Assembly: GCF_012912135.1 (NCBI RefSeq)
Contig: NZ_QMEB01000004.1
Location: forward strand, 25,161-60,555
Length of the DNA stretch: 35,395 nt
From: Brasilonema bromeliae SPC951
GTDB taxonomy: Bacteria; Cyanobacteriota; Cyanobacteriia; Cyanobacteriales; Nostocaceae
Direction of reading: 5' to 3'
The translations under genes were made by a program, and so were the position numbers. Positions 24,934 to 32,438 of this stretch are shown piece after piece (position 1 is the stretch's first letter; every line of letters begins with the position of its first letter). The notes under the pieces are model-generated. The model searched no databases and was not told where the DNA came from. It saw only the letters and a program-made list of their open reading frames with translations.

Positions 24934-26336
24934 GCGACTTTTTACCAACCGGGATTCAGCTAACGTATTTAGTTGCTGCATCCTTATTCATTCTGGGTTT
25001 GAAACAGCTGGGATCACCCGCGACAGCACGACAAGGTAATGTTGTTGCAGCTGTGGGGATGCTGTTGGCTATTGTGGCAACAATGCTGGATCAGCATGTG
25101 TTGAACTATGAAATGATTTTGGTAGGATTGGCTATTGGATCTTTGGTTGGTATAGTCGTCGCCTACAAAGTCCAAATGACGGATATGCCCCAAATGGTGG
25201 GTTTGCTCAACGGCTTGGGTGGTGCAGCATCTGCACTTGTTGCGGTTGCTGAATTTTGGCGGTTACTAGGAAACGGTGAAGCAATACCCCTTGATGCCAA
25301 TATCTCCATGTTGCTGGATGTGTTAATTGGTGGTGTCACCTTCACAGGAAGCTTTGTAGCCTTTGCAAAACTGCAAGGTATTATCAGCGGTTCCCCAATT
25401 ACATTTCCTTTGCAGCAACCATTTAACCTCTCGCTTCTGGTTGCCTTTATTGCGGGTAGTGCTTATTTAATCATCTCACCGCACAGCTTACCTGTCTTTT
25501 TGGGAATTGTTGCTGTTTCTCTAGTGTTGGGTGTGATGTTCGTCATCCCCATCGGTGGCGGCGATATGCCTGTGGTGATTTCCCTGTTGAACTCGTTTTC
25601 CGGGTTAGCGGCGGCTGCTGCTGGTTTCGTGGTGATGAACAATATGTTAATCATCGCTGGCGCATTGGTGGGAGCATCTGGGATCATCCTTACCGAGATT
25701 ATGTGTAAGGCGATGAACCGTTCTCTATTCAGTGTGCTGTTCAGTGCTTTTGGTACAGTGACTGCGTCTGGTGGTGCTGCTGGTACTGGTGGTACAACCG
25801 ATAAAAGTGTCCGCAGCATTGATCCCGAAGAAGGCGCAATGATGTTGGGTTATGCTCGTTCCGTCGTCATTGTTCCTGGTTATGGTATGGCGGTTGCGCA
25901 GGCGCAGCACAACATACGTGAATTGGCAGATCAGCTCGAACGTATGGGCGTGGATGTGAAGTATGCAATTCACCCTGTTGCTGGTAGAATGCCGGGACAT
26001 ATGAATGTGTTGCTGGCGGAAGCGAATGTACCTTATGAGCAACTGCACGATATGGATGATATCAATCCTCAGTTTGAGCAGACGGATGTCGCTTTGGTAA
26101 TTGGCGCAAATGACGTGGTGAATCCAGCGGCGCGGAGTGATACAAGTAGCCCGATTTATGGTATGCCAATCTTGGAAGTGGATCGGGCGAAGCAGACAAT
26201 TGTGATTAAGCGCGGTATGAGTGCGGGTTTTGCTGGTGTCGATAATGACTTGTTCTACAAGAATAAAACGACGATGCTCTTTGGTAGTGCGAAGGATATG
26301 GTTGGAAAGTTGGTTTCTGAAGTGAAGCAACTGTAG
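24930..26336 (+). CDS. pntB: NAD(P) transhydrogenase subunit beta
   Basis: A 468-residue subunit combining the rest of the proton channel (many helices, about 5-265) with the NADP(H)-binding dIII domain. Conserved dIII motifs are VVIVPGYGMAVAQAQHNIRE and YAIHPVAGRMPGHMNVLLAE, then ALVIGANDVVNPAARSD and KRGMSAGFAGVDNDLFY. The GTG start at 24930 overlaps the pntAB stop by 4 bases (GTGA), indicating coupled translation. It generates NADPH in exchange for inward proton flow. Confidence 0.97.
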   Translation: MSDFLPTGIQLTYLVAASLFILGLKQLGSPATARQGNVVAAVGMLLAIVATMLDQHVLNYEMILVGLAIGSLVGIVVAYKVQMTDMPQMVGLLNGLGGAASALVAVAEFWRLLGNGEAIPLDANISMLLDVLIGGVTFTGSFVAFAKLQGIISGSPITFPLQQPFNLSLLVAFIAGSAYLIISPHSLPVFLGIVAVSLVLGVMFVIPIGGGDMPVVISLLNSFSGLAAAAAGFVVMNNMLIIAGALVGASGIILTEIMCKAMNRSLFSVLFSAFGTVTASGGAAGTGGTTDKSVRSIDPEEGAMMLGYARSVVIVPGYGMAVAQAQHNIRELADQLERMGVDVKYAIHPVAGRMPGHMNVLLAEANVPYEQLHDMDDINPQFEQTDVALVIGANDVVNPAARSDTSSPIYGMPILEVDRAKQTIVIKRGMSAGFAGVDNDLFYKNKTTMLFGSAKDMVGKLVSEVKQL

Positions 26337-26391
26337 GGAATTGTAGATTATGGATACAGCATAAATCCAAAATCCCTTTTATGGATCGTGT

Positions 26392-26450
26392 ATAAGCTTG
26401 CTAAGGGTTTGTCCTGAGGCAAGTTTTTTTATAGTTAAAATTAATACCAG
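26392..26450 (+). terminator. Terminator-like repeat A flanking the toxin-antitoxin module
   Basis: An 8-bp stem with one G-U pair (AAGCTTGC / GCAAGTTT) is followed by a T-run, about 55 bases after pntB. It is then followed by ATAGTTAAAATTAATACCAG. A clearly similar element (TCCTGAG-CAAG-T6, then GGGTTAAAAGTAATACTAG) lies at 27211-27275 on the far side of the ParD/ParE genes. Confidence 0.65.
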
Positions 26451-26490
26451 CTTAGCTTCTACTGCATTTTTAGGAAATCGTATGGTTTAT

Positions 26491-26503
26491 ACTACATTGT
26501 AGT
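26491..26503. promoter_or_regulatory. Palindrome before parD, possible autoregulatory operator
   Basis: ACTACA-T-TGTAGT is a perfect 13-base inverted repeat about 70 bases before the parD start. Ribbon-helix-helix antitoxins usually repress their own operon by binding such sites. The assignment is inferred from position only. Confidence 0.4.
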
Positions 26504-26572
26504 TAAAGATGACGTTGATAAAATAAATCAGCGATAAAATTTGAATAAGTCAAGCAATTAGGGTTACGTGAA

Positions 26573-26827
26573 ATGAATATTTCCCTCAAACCTGAGCATG
26601 AGCAGTTTATTCAATCCCAAATTCAAGCAGGGAGATATGCTAATGCAGAGGATGTGATGAACGAAGCATTGAAACTGATGCAAGCAAGGGAGCAACGTTT
26701 GGAAGAACTCCGGCAAAAAATAGCGGTTGGGAAGGAACAAATTGCTAGAGGAGAGGTTACGGATGGGGAAATAGTATTTGCTCAACTGCAAGATAAAATC
26801 AATAAAATTGCTGAGTCTCAAAGATGA
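26573..26827 (+). CDS. parD: ParD-like antitoxin
   Basis: An 84-residue protein beginning MNISLKPEHEQFIQSQIQAG and continuing RYANAEDVMNEALKLMQ, the ribbon-helix-helix pattern of type II antitoxins of the ParD/CC2985 group. The C-terminal half is charged (REQRLEELRQKIAVG) and would wrap the toxin. Its stop overlaps the start of the ParE gene by 4 bases (ATGA), typical of toxin-antitoxin pairs. Confidence 0.9.
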   Translation: MNISLKPEHEQFIQSQIQAGRYANAEDVMNEALKLMQAREQRLEELRQKIAVGKEQIARGEVTDGEIVFAQLQDKINKIAESQR

Positions 26828-27123
26828 GTAATTACTCTTTTTCTGATGAAGCAGTCAAAGATTTAAATTCTATTTGTGAATATATTGCTCAGAATAATCC
26901 TAAAGCTGCCAGTAAGCTTTTTGACGCAATTCGTCAGAAGTGTAAACTAGTTTCTGGATTTCCCAATATGGGGAAGAGTTATGAGGAATTGTCCCCTAAT
27001 TTACGGGGATTTAGTATTGAAGATTATATTGTTTTGTACTATCCAAGAGAGGATGGAATTGATATTGCGCGTGTCATTAGCGGATATAGAGATTTAGAAT
27101 CCATGTTTTTGGAACCAGAATAA
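26824..27123 (+). CDS. parE: ParE/RelE-superfamily toxin
   Basis: A 99-residue toxin with the ParE pattern YSFSDEAVKDLNSICEYIAQ, FPNMGKSYEELSPNLRGFSI and YIVLYYPREDGIDIARVISG. Known ParE toxins inhibit DNA gyrase, while related RelE toxins cut mRNA on the ribosome. The sequence favours ParE because the RelE catalytic basic cluster is not evident. The pair lies between two terminator-like repeats and just upstream of a large NTPase gene. Confidence 0.9.
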   Translation: MSNYSFSDEAVKDLNSICEYIAQNNPKAASKLFDAIRQKCKLVSGFPNMGKSYEELSPNLRGFSIEDYIVLYYPREDGIDIARVISGYRDLESMFLEPE

Positions 27124-27210
27124 ACCTGCTAAAAAGCACAAGTAAAACTGGATTCACTTTTTTAACGAACCGCCAAGACGCAAAGAGCGCCAAGGAAAGA
27201 ATTAGAGAGT

Positions 27211-27275
27211 TAGCTTGTCTTGGGGGAGATTATAATCCTGAGACAAGCTTTTTTGTGGGTTAAAAGTAATACTAG
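27211..27275 (+). terminator. Terminator-like repeat B, after parE
   Basis: A perfect 9-bp stem (AGCTTGTCT / AGACAAGCT) with a 20-base loop is followed by T6. The loop and 3' flank (TCCTGAG, then GGGTTAAAAGTAATACTAG) resemble repeat A at 26392-26450. It ends the ParDE transcript about 90 bases after parE. Confidence 0.75.
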
Positions 27276-27313
27276 TAGAAAAGGGCTATTGTTGATTATT
27301 TAAGAGGGTTGCT

Positions 27314-30300
27314 ATGGGAAAAGAGCAGCAGAAGTTGATTCTGTCTCAGCACAGGTATGAGGAACAGGTAAAAAAAAGGCTAGGGAGTCTTGGCAATGAG
27401 CCGCAAAATATACTAATTTTTTATGGACGAGCAGGTATTGGCAAAACAGATTTATCGAAGTCACTGTTTCAATCTTTGAAGTCAAATTATCCGGTGTGCG
27501 CCCGGTTGGATGGAGAGGGAATTTTCAACTACGGTTTGGCACGTAAACCGATTGAATCAGCCGTAGTTCAGCTACGAGCGCATTTGCGTCGGGGTGGGGC
27601 TGATCTCAGTTGCTTTGATTTGGCGTATCGGATTTATAGTGCGGGAGCAAATCCTTTAATGGTGACAATTTCACCTGAAGCTGCTAACCGGATGGATTGG
27701 GCAGAGAAAATCAGCAATGGCACGGATTTAGCTGATGCTGTGCTGGAAATGAATCCTGCTGAACTGGCTCCTTCTTTGTTAGAGGGGCTGACGGAACTGG
27801 CGAAGGATTTGCTACCTGGTGGACAAGTTTTAGCTAAACTGGGCTGGTTTTTGATGCAGCAATCGCCAGAAATATGGCAGTGGTGGAAAGAACGGGGTAA
27901 TCAAAATTTGCGAGAATTAAAAGATTGTGTAAGCCCGTATGAAATTCTGGAGCGACTGCCTTTATTTCTGGCGCGTGACTTGCAGCAATACCTACGCCGT
28001 TCCCAGCACAAAGCAGTGATTTTTATAGATGGCTATGAAAAATTAGTAGATAAATTCGGGCGATGCGATTGGCTTGAGGAACTACTGGAACAGCCGAATC
28101 CAAATGTGCTGTGGGTGATTTTTTCGGAGCGATCGCTTAATTTTACAAAATACGCCCACAATATTCCTATCCTCCCGTTAACTGAGGCGGAATGTCAAGC
28201 GGTTCTGCAAGAATTTGGTATTGATGAGCCTGAAATTTGCCAAATTATCATTCAGGCATCTGGAGGAATTCCTTTGTATTTGCGGCTGGGGGTGGAGACG
28301 TGGCAAGACATCAAAAAGCAGCGTCAGCCGAAACTTACGGACTTTGCCCGGAATTTAAATGAGGTGTTACGTCAGCGAGATATAGCTTGGCAGCCAGATG
28401 AACGGCGGATGTGGCAAGTGCTTTCTCACTGTCGTACTTGGGATGAGGCGCTGTTTGCTAAGTTGATGAGTCAGTTTCAGTTGGATAACTGGGAAAATCG
28501 CCTATCTCAAATCACCGTATCGCCTTATGTTGAGGAAGCTGGTTCAGGAGTTTGGCGCTTGAATCAAGTAATGCAGCAGCATTTGCAGGAGAACCAGCCA
28601 GAAGACTTGCGAAAATCAGTGAATAACTGGTTGTTTGAGTATTATCGAGCAGAATACCAAGAACCAGAATTACAATTAACCGCGCTGGCAGAAGCGCTTT
28701 ATCACGGGTTGGAAAGCGAACAGCCAGAAGCCGCAACGAGCTGGTTTTTAAAACAGGTGGCGGTGCAGCAGGAGGTGGGTAGACATCAGGCTGTTGTTTC
28801 TATGCTGCAATTTCTTGTCGGGAAAAATCATCAATTGCCTCTTGCTTGGACGCTGTTGGGTAAGTCGCTCGTTGTTTTGGGTGATTACGAGCAAGCGTTG
28901 GAAGCTTTGGAGACAGCGCGAAGTCAATGGGAAGCTTTGCAACAGAGGGAAAGTCTTGATGCTGGTACTATGGAGTTGGAACTCGCTAATGTTTACCTCA
29001 AGCTTGAGCGGACTTTTGATGCAAGCAACGCTGCTCAAAAAGCATATCGCATCCGCACTGCTCAACTGGGTGCAAATGAGTCTTCAGTTGCTGAGGTTCT
29101 CAACCGCCAAGCAGAAATTGCTGCAAGTCAGGGCGATTATCGAGAAGCGGTGAATCTGAGTCAACGCGCTTTGCAAATACTCCAGTTTCATCCAGATACC
29201 CAACCGCTGCAACTGGCTCAACTGAAGCACACTGCTGCTTGGTTGAATGCTTACAACAACAATTTGGATGCAGCAGAAAAGCTTTGCCAAGAGGCGCTGG
29301 AAATTGTTAAGAACAATGCTGGTGACGAACATTCTCTGGCTATCTCTTGCCAAGCGTCTTTGGGAGATATTTACCAAGGGATGGGAGAGCATAAATACCA
29401 AAAAGCTTACGAACAGTATCAGCTAGCTCTTGATGCAGCAGATATCAGCCTTAGTCCCAGCCATCCTCAAACACTGCAACTGCTGCAAGGCTTGACGCAC
29501 TTGTGCCGAAGAATGGGAGAATACGATGCGGCGGATGAGTTTGCAGAACGTCATAATGCTCATGTTCAAATCGGTAATTTTGAAGAAACCGCTGCTGCTG
29601 CTACAAGGCTAAACAATCTTGGTTTTTCGCTTTATAAAAAAGGTGAGTACGGTAAAGCAGAACCACTCCTGAAACAAGCGCTGCAAATCTTTTTGAAAGC
29701 GCTGGGAGAAGAACATCCCCACACAGCTTTAAGTCTCAACGGCTTGGCACGATTGTACGAATCTCAAGGACGGTACAATGAAGCCGAACCGTTGTACAAC
29801 CAAGCCCTGCAAATCTCTCTGAAGGTGCTCGGAGAAGAACATCCCAACACTGCCACAAGTTTCAACAACTTGGGATGGTTGTACGAATCCCAAGGAAGGT
29901 ACGATGAAGCCGAACCGTTGTACAACCAAGCGCTGCAAATCCGTCTCAAGGTGCTCGGAGCTGAACATCCCCATACAGACATCAGTCTCAACAGCTTGGC
30001 AGGATTGTATGAATCCCAAGGACGGTATGATGAGGCGGAACCATTGTACAACCAAGCGCTGCAAATCCGTCGCAAGGTGCTGGAAGCACAACATCCCGAC
30101 ACAGCCATGAGTCTCAACATCTTGGCAGGATTGTACAAATCCCAAGCACGGTACGATGAAGCGGAACTGTTGTACAACCAAGCGCTGCAAATCCGTCGCA
30201 AGGTGTTTGGAGCGGAACATCCCGACACAGCCGACAGTCTCAGCAGCTTAGCAGGATTGTACGAATCCCAAAGACGGTACGATGAGGCAGAACCGTTGTA

Positions 30301-30784
30301 CAACCAAGCTCTGCAAATCTCTCTGAAGGTGCTCGGAGCTGAACATCCCCATACAGCCAAAAGTCTCAACAGCTTGGCAGGATTGTACAAATCCCAAGGA
30401 CGGTACGATGAGGCGGAACCGTTGTACAACCAAGGACTGCAAATTTTTTTGAAGGCGCTCGGAGCTGAACATCCCCACACAGGCAGGAATCTCAACAACT
30501 TGGCAGGATTGTATGAATCCCAAGGACGGTATGATGAGGCAGAACCCCTGTACAACCAAGCACTGCAAATCTGGCTCAAGGTGCTGGGAGAAGAACATCC
30601 CCACACAGCTGTAAGTCTCAACGGTTTGGCAGGATTGTATGAATCCCAAGGACGGTACGATGAGGCGGAACCTCTGTACAACCAAGCCCTGCAAATCCGT
30701 CTCAAGGTGCTGGGTGAAGAACATCCCGACACTAAGGAAACGGAAAGCAACCTCAATCGCCTACGCGATGAAATGACAAAATGA
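27314..30784 (+). CDS. STAND-like P-loop NTPase with C-terminal TPR array
   Basis: A 1156-residue protein. Walker A is GRAGIGKT at 38-45 and a Walker B-like AVIFIDGYEKL has its aspartate at 239. A helical winged region follows to about 450, then degenerate TPRs (about 480-765) with SWFLKQVAVQQEVGRHQAVV. Nine kinesin-light-chain-type TPR units of 42 residues fill 766-1143, each like LYESQGRYDEAEPLYNQALQ. STAND NTPases are signal switches in which ligand binding to the repeats triggers ATP-driven oligomerisation. No separate effector domain precedes the P-loop. Some cyanobacterial members belong to defence or signalling loci, but no partner is proven here. It has no membrane segment. Confidence 0.85.
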   Translation: MGKEQQKLILSQHRYEEQVKKRLGSLGNEPQNILIFYGRAGIGKTDLSKSLFQSLKSNYPVCARLDGEGIFNYGLARKPIESAVVQLRAHLRRGGADLSCFDLAYRIYSAGANPLMVTISPEAANRMDWAEKISNGTDLADAVLEMNPAELAPSLLEGLTELAKDLLPGGQVLAKLGWFLMQQSPEIWQWWKERGNQNLRELKDCVSPYEILERLPLFLARDLQQYLRRSQHKAVIFIDGYEKLVDKFGRCDWLEELLEQPNPNVLWVIFSERSLNFTKYAHNIPILPLTEAECQAVLQEFGIDEPEICQIIIQASGGIPLYLRLGVETWQDIKKQRQPKLTDFARNLNEVLRQRDIAWQPDERRMWQVLSHCRTWDEALFAKLMSQFQLDNWENRLSQITVSPYVEEAGSGVWRLNQVMQQHLQENQPEDLRKSVNNWLFEYYRAEYQEPELQLTALAEALYHGLESEQPEAATSWFLKQVAVQQEVGRHQAVVSMLQFLVGKNHQLPLAWTLLGKSLVVLGDYEQALEALETARSQWEALQQRESLDAGTMELELANVYLKLERTFDASNAAQKAYRIRTAQLGANESSVAEVLNRQAEIAASQGDYREAVNLSQRALQILQFHPDTQPLQLAQLKHTAAWLNAYNNNLDAAEKLCQEALEIVKNNAGDEHSLAISCQASLGDIYQGMGEHKYQKAYEQYQLALDAADISLSPSHPQTLQLLQGLTHLCRRMGEYDAADEFAERHNAHVQIGNFEETAAAATRLNNLGFSLYKKGEYGKAEPLLKQALQIFLKALGEEHPHTALSLNGLARLYESQGRYNEAEPLYNQALQISLKVLGEEHPNTATSFNNLGWLYESQGRYDEAEPLYNQALQIRLKVLGAEHPHTDISLNSLAGLYESQGRYDEAEPLYNQALQIRRKVLEAQHPDTAMSLNILAGLYKSQARYDEAELLYNQALQIRRKVFGAEHPDTADSLSSLAGLYESQRRYDEAEPLYNQALQISLKVLGAEHPHTAKSLNSLAGLYKSQGRYDEAEPLYNQGLQIFLKALGAEHPHTGRNLNNLAGLYESQGRYDEAEPLYNQALQIWLKVLGEEHPHTAVSLNGLAGLYESQGRYDEAEPLYNQALQIRLKVLGEEHPDTKETESNLNRLRDEMTK
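29609..30742 (+). repeat. Nine tandem 126-bp repeats coding TPR units
   Basis: Exactly nine in-frame units of 126 bases (42 codons) encode TPRs 766-1143. Neighbouring units share long identical stretches at DNA level, such as GTACAACCAAGCGCTGCAAA, which is more conservation than protein selection requires. This points to recent unit duplication or gene conversion. The variable positions are mostly on helix A and in the loop (for example EEHPHTALS, AEHPDTADS). The long minus-strand open frames over this region are a by-product of the repeat. Confidence 0.95.
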
Positions 30785-30803
30785 TATTTCGTCCAAACAC
30801 CCT

Positions 30804-30887
30804 GTAGAGACGTAGCCCTTCGGGTTCGCCAGTCGCCTGCGGAGGGAAACCCTCCCGCAGCGCTGGACTCACATGCTACGTCTCTAC
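30804..30887. mobile_element. Duplicated hairpin carrying an inserted palindromic repeat
   Basis: The arms GTAGAGACGTAGC (30804-30816) and GCTACGTCTCTAC (30875-30887) match the intact hairpin at 31508-31535, where only two bases lie between them. Here 58 bases (30817-30874) separate them. The insert contains CCTTCGGGTTCGCCAGTCGC and GGAGGGAAACCCTCCCGCAG, the inverted form of the dispersed repeat at 610-690. The intact copy serves as an empty-site reference, so the insert boundaries can be read directly. Confidence 0.8.
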
Positions 30888-30913
30888 ATTTTGACGCGAG
30901 ATTTCAAGGAGAA

Positions 30914-31000
30914 TTATTTTTTCTTCTTAAGTTTAGGAGCGGTATTAGGACTGGTGCGCTTAATTTAGCGTTTTTCTTCGTCTCGCAGACGGCGATCGCC
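30914..31000 (-). pseudogene. Truncated duplicate of the 3' end of the gene at 31562-31759
   Basis: Read on the minus strand it begins DRRLRDEEKR, then a stop, then IKRTSPNTAPKLKKKK and TAA. It corresponds to DRRLREDEKREMRRAS and STAPKLKKKK of the intact gene, with a small deletion and a premature stop. The flanking 30794-30912 and 31498-31560 are also similar, so the duplication covers the hairpin as well. The copy is dead. Confidence 0.85.
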
Positions 31001-31005
31001 TAATT

Positions 31006-31305
31006 CTAATTTTTCCTATACTCTCTTCTCTCTGTGTCCTCTGCGCCTCTGCGGTTAAAAAATAGGTATTCTTCTGGTACCGAAGGATTAACGCCATCCC
31101 CAACAACATTATCCCAAACAGCAATTTCAGCTTGATACTCTGAATCTTCTGCATCCTGCTTGAGGGCTGCAATCATTTCTGCTTCCAAAATCCGGCGGCG
31201 GTGTTCTGTCAGCAACGCATTAATATAACCACTGCGGTTACCCTGTGCCTGCTGATCTATAAACTGGAGAATGTCTTCTTCTAAGGTAATTGTGATTTTG
31301 ACCAT
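31006..31305 (-). CDS. Orphan ribbon-helix-helix antitoxin-like protein
   Basis: A 99-residue protein starting MVKITITLEEDILQFIDQQA and continuing GNRSGYINALLTEHRRRILE, a CopG/ParD-type ribbon-helix-helix. The middle is acidic (KQDAEDSEYQAEIAVWDNVV), as in antitoxin tails. ATG 31305 is preferred to the open frame up to 31371, whose translation is the intergenic repeat. The last residues (RRGAEDTERREYRKN) are translated from a common intergenic repeat, so the original stop may have been lost. No adjacent toxin gene is seen. It sits inside the duplication between the two copies of the small membrane protein gene. Confidence 0.75.
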   Translation of the reverse strand: MVKITITLEEDILQFIDQQAQGNRSGYINALLTEHRRRILEAEMIAALKQDAEDSEYQAEIAVWDNVVGDGVNPSVPEEYLFFNRRGAEDTERREYRKN

Positions 31306-31335
31306 CAGTATTACGCAGGCGCTATTTAAAAAAGA

Positions 31336-31394
31336 GCGGGTTGCGATTGCTTCCCTATGCCCTCCGGGCACGCTGCGCTAACGGTCGCAATGAC
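31336..31394. repeat. Intergenic inverted repeat (GTCATTGCGACCG type)
   Basis: GGTTGCGATTGCTTCCCTA at one end and GGTCGCAATGAC at the other are roughly inverted, with CCCTCCGGGCACGCTGCGC between. This is a common dispersed repeat type in cyanobacteria. The region is non-coding. Confidence 0.55.
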
Positions 31395-31427
31395 TATAGT
31401 TAGGTTATTCGTAGCTAGGGGAATCTT

Positions 31428-31462
31428 AAAAGCCCCCTTTTTAAGGGGGTTGGGGGATCTCT
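31428..31462. repeat. GC-arm hairpin repeat
   Basis: AAAAGCCCCCTTTTTAAGGG pairs with itself through AAGCCCCC and GGGGGTT across TTTTTA, followed by GGGGGATCT. It is another intergenic repeat type common in cyanobacteria and could act as a terminator for the small gene cluster on the minus strand. Confidence 0.5.
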
Positions 31463-31507
31463 TTTGCGTAAGTTTTACCTAAGTTTTCATAAATACACAA
31501 ACACGGT

Positions 31508-31535
31508 GTAGAGACGTAGCACGCTACGTCTCTAC
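31508..31535. repeat. Intact hairpin (empty-site copy)
   Basis: GTAGAGACGTAGC and GCTACGTCTCTAC form a perfect 13-bp inverted repeat around AC, about 25 bases after the stop of the gene at 31562-31759 (minus strand). It may be its terminator or an independent repeat. It is the undisturbed counterpart of 30804-30887. Confidence 0.85.
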
Positions 31536-31561
31536 ATTTTGACGCGAGATTTCAAGCAGAA

Positions 31562-31759
31562 TTATTTTTTCTTCTTAAGTTTAGGAGCAGTGCTCTTAGA
31601 AGTGGTGCTAGAACTAGCGCGTCGCATTTCGCGTTTTTCATCTTCTCGCAGACGGCGATCGCGCCAACCTGCCAGCGTCAAATAACCAACGCCTCCCGTA
31701 ACTGCTACAAGCAGCACCGCAGCAACTGAAGCCAAAATAGTCAAGAATGGACTTTCCAC
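31562..31759 (-). CDS. Small single-helix membrane protein, conserved in cyanobacteria
   Basis: A 65-residue protein. Residues 5-31 (FLTILASVAAVLLVAVTGGV) form one membrane helix, then WRDRRLREDEKREMRRA and a lysine-rich end (APKLKKKK). There is no known domain. It lies 7 bases after petN on the same strand, so the two are probably co-transcribed. A partial dead copy of its 3' end is at 30914-31000. A photosynthetic membrane role is only suggested by the petN neighbour. Confidence 0.8.
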   Translation of the reverse strand: MESPFLTILASVAAVLLVAVTGGVGYLTLAGWRDRRLREDEKREMRRASSSTTSKSTAPKLKKKK

Positions 31760-31766
31760 GATTCTC

Positions 31767-31856
31767 TTAGAGTCCGTTGCGACCCCAAACTACCATTGAA
31801 ATTGACCAAGTGAAAACAACAAGTAAAGCAACCCAGCCGAGTGTCAAAATTTCCAT
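31767..31856 (-). CDS. petN: Cytochrome b6-f complex subunit VIII
   Basis: A 29-residue one-helix protein beginning [20 protein letters not shown] and ending MVVWGRNGL, a near-perfect match to PetN. This small subunit stabilises the cytochrome b6-f dimer, which passes electrons from plastoquinol to plastocyanin or cytochrome c6 in the thylakoid membrane. Its ATG at 31856 is divergent from the + strand gene at 31929. Confidence 0.95.
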   Translation of the reverse strand: MEILTLGWVALLVVFTWSISMVVWGRNGL

Positions 31857-31928
31857 AGTGCTACTTTTAAACTCAATTGAAAACGCCTCTAACATTAATA
31901 ATACTAGAAGCCCGTTCAGAACTAAAGT

Positions 31929-32405
31929 TTGGATTCCTCAGTGAACAAGATTTTAGATCCTCAACTGATGGCAGAACGCATTGAATCCCTCAAAGCTGGG
32001 ATACTCGCGGGTTTGAGCCTGATGATAGCTTTTTTTCTCACCACCTTCGTGAATAATCTGGTGCTAGCAAAATATTTTGAGCAGCTCGCCAGTCTGGCGA
32101 TCGATTCGCTAGATTTACAATTGTTGCTCAAGCTTGGAATTGCAGTTTTTTGTGGTTTGCTCTTTGGCGTCACCTACCGCTATATCATCCGCTCAGATAA
32201 AAATCCTCAATTGAAAGCTGGCGGAGTGTTAGCGTTTGGCTTAGTACGCTGTTTAACCCAAGTCGATGTTGGGCTGTCATATTCTAGAGATATATTGCCT
32301 TTTGTAGTTCTGGGAGTCGAAAGTATTTTGTGGTTTGTGTTGGCAGCATTTTTTCTTGATACTGCCATCCAACTCGGCTGGATTAAGCCTTTTCAATCAA
32401 GCTAA
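31929..32405 (+). CDS. Conserved membrane protein, unknown function
   Basis: A 158-residue protein with about four hydrophobic segments: [60 protein letters not shown] and [20 protein letters not shown]. The start is uncertain: a TTG at 31929 (used here) or a GTG at 31941 (giving [20 protein letters not shown]). No strong ribosome binding site decides. It is divergent from petN, sharing a 72-base intergenic region. No function is assigned. Confidence 0.75.
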   Translation: MDSSVNKILDPQLMAERIESLKAGILAGLSLMIAFFLTTFVNNLVLAKYFEQLASLAIDSLDLQLLLKLGIAVFCGLLFGVTYRYIIRSDKNPQLKAGGVLAFGLVRCLTQVDVGLSYSRDILPFVVLGVESILWFVLAAFFLDTAIQLGWIKPFQSS

Positions 32406-32438
32406 TTCATAAAATATACATTTTGTCAAGATAAACAT

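Noticed and set aside
25725-26330. A 201-codon minus-strand frame opposite pntB
   Set aside because: It is fully antisense to the conserved NADP-binding domain and has a histidine/isoleucine-rich, non-protein-like composition.
29609-30742. Regular 126-bp repeats considered as a CRISPR-like array
   Set aside because: The repeats are in frame, code for TPR motifs without spacers, and are far longer than CRISPR units. No cas genes are near.
29764-30756. Long minus-strand open frames (up to 330 codons) across the TPR region
   Set aside because: They repeat every 126 bases with the coding strand, are rich in serine/tryptophan/cysteine and match no protein. They are antisense by-products of the TPR repeat codons.
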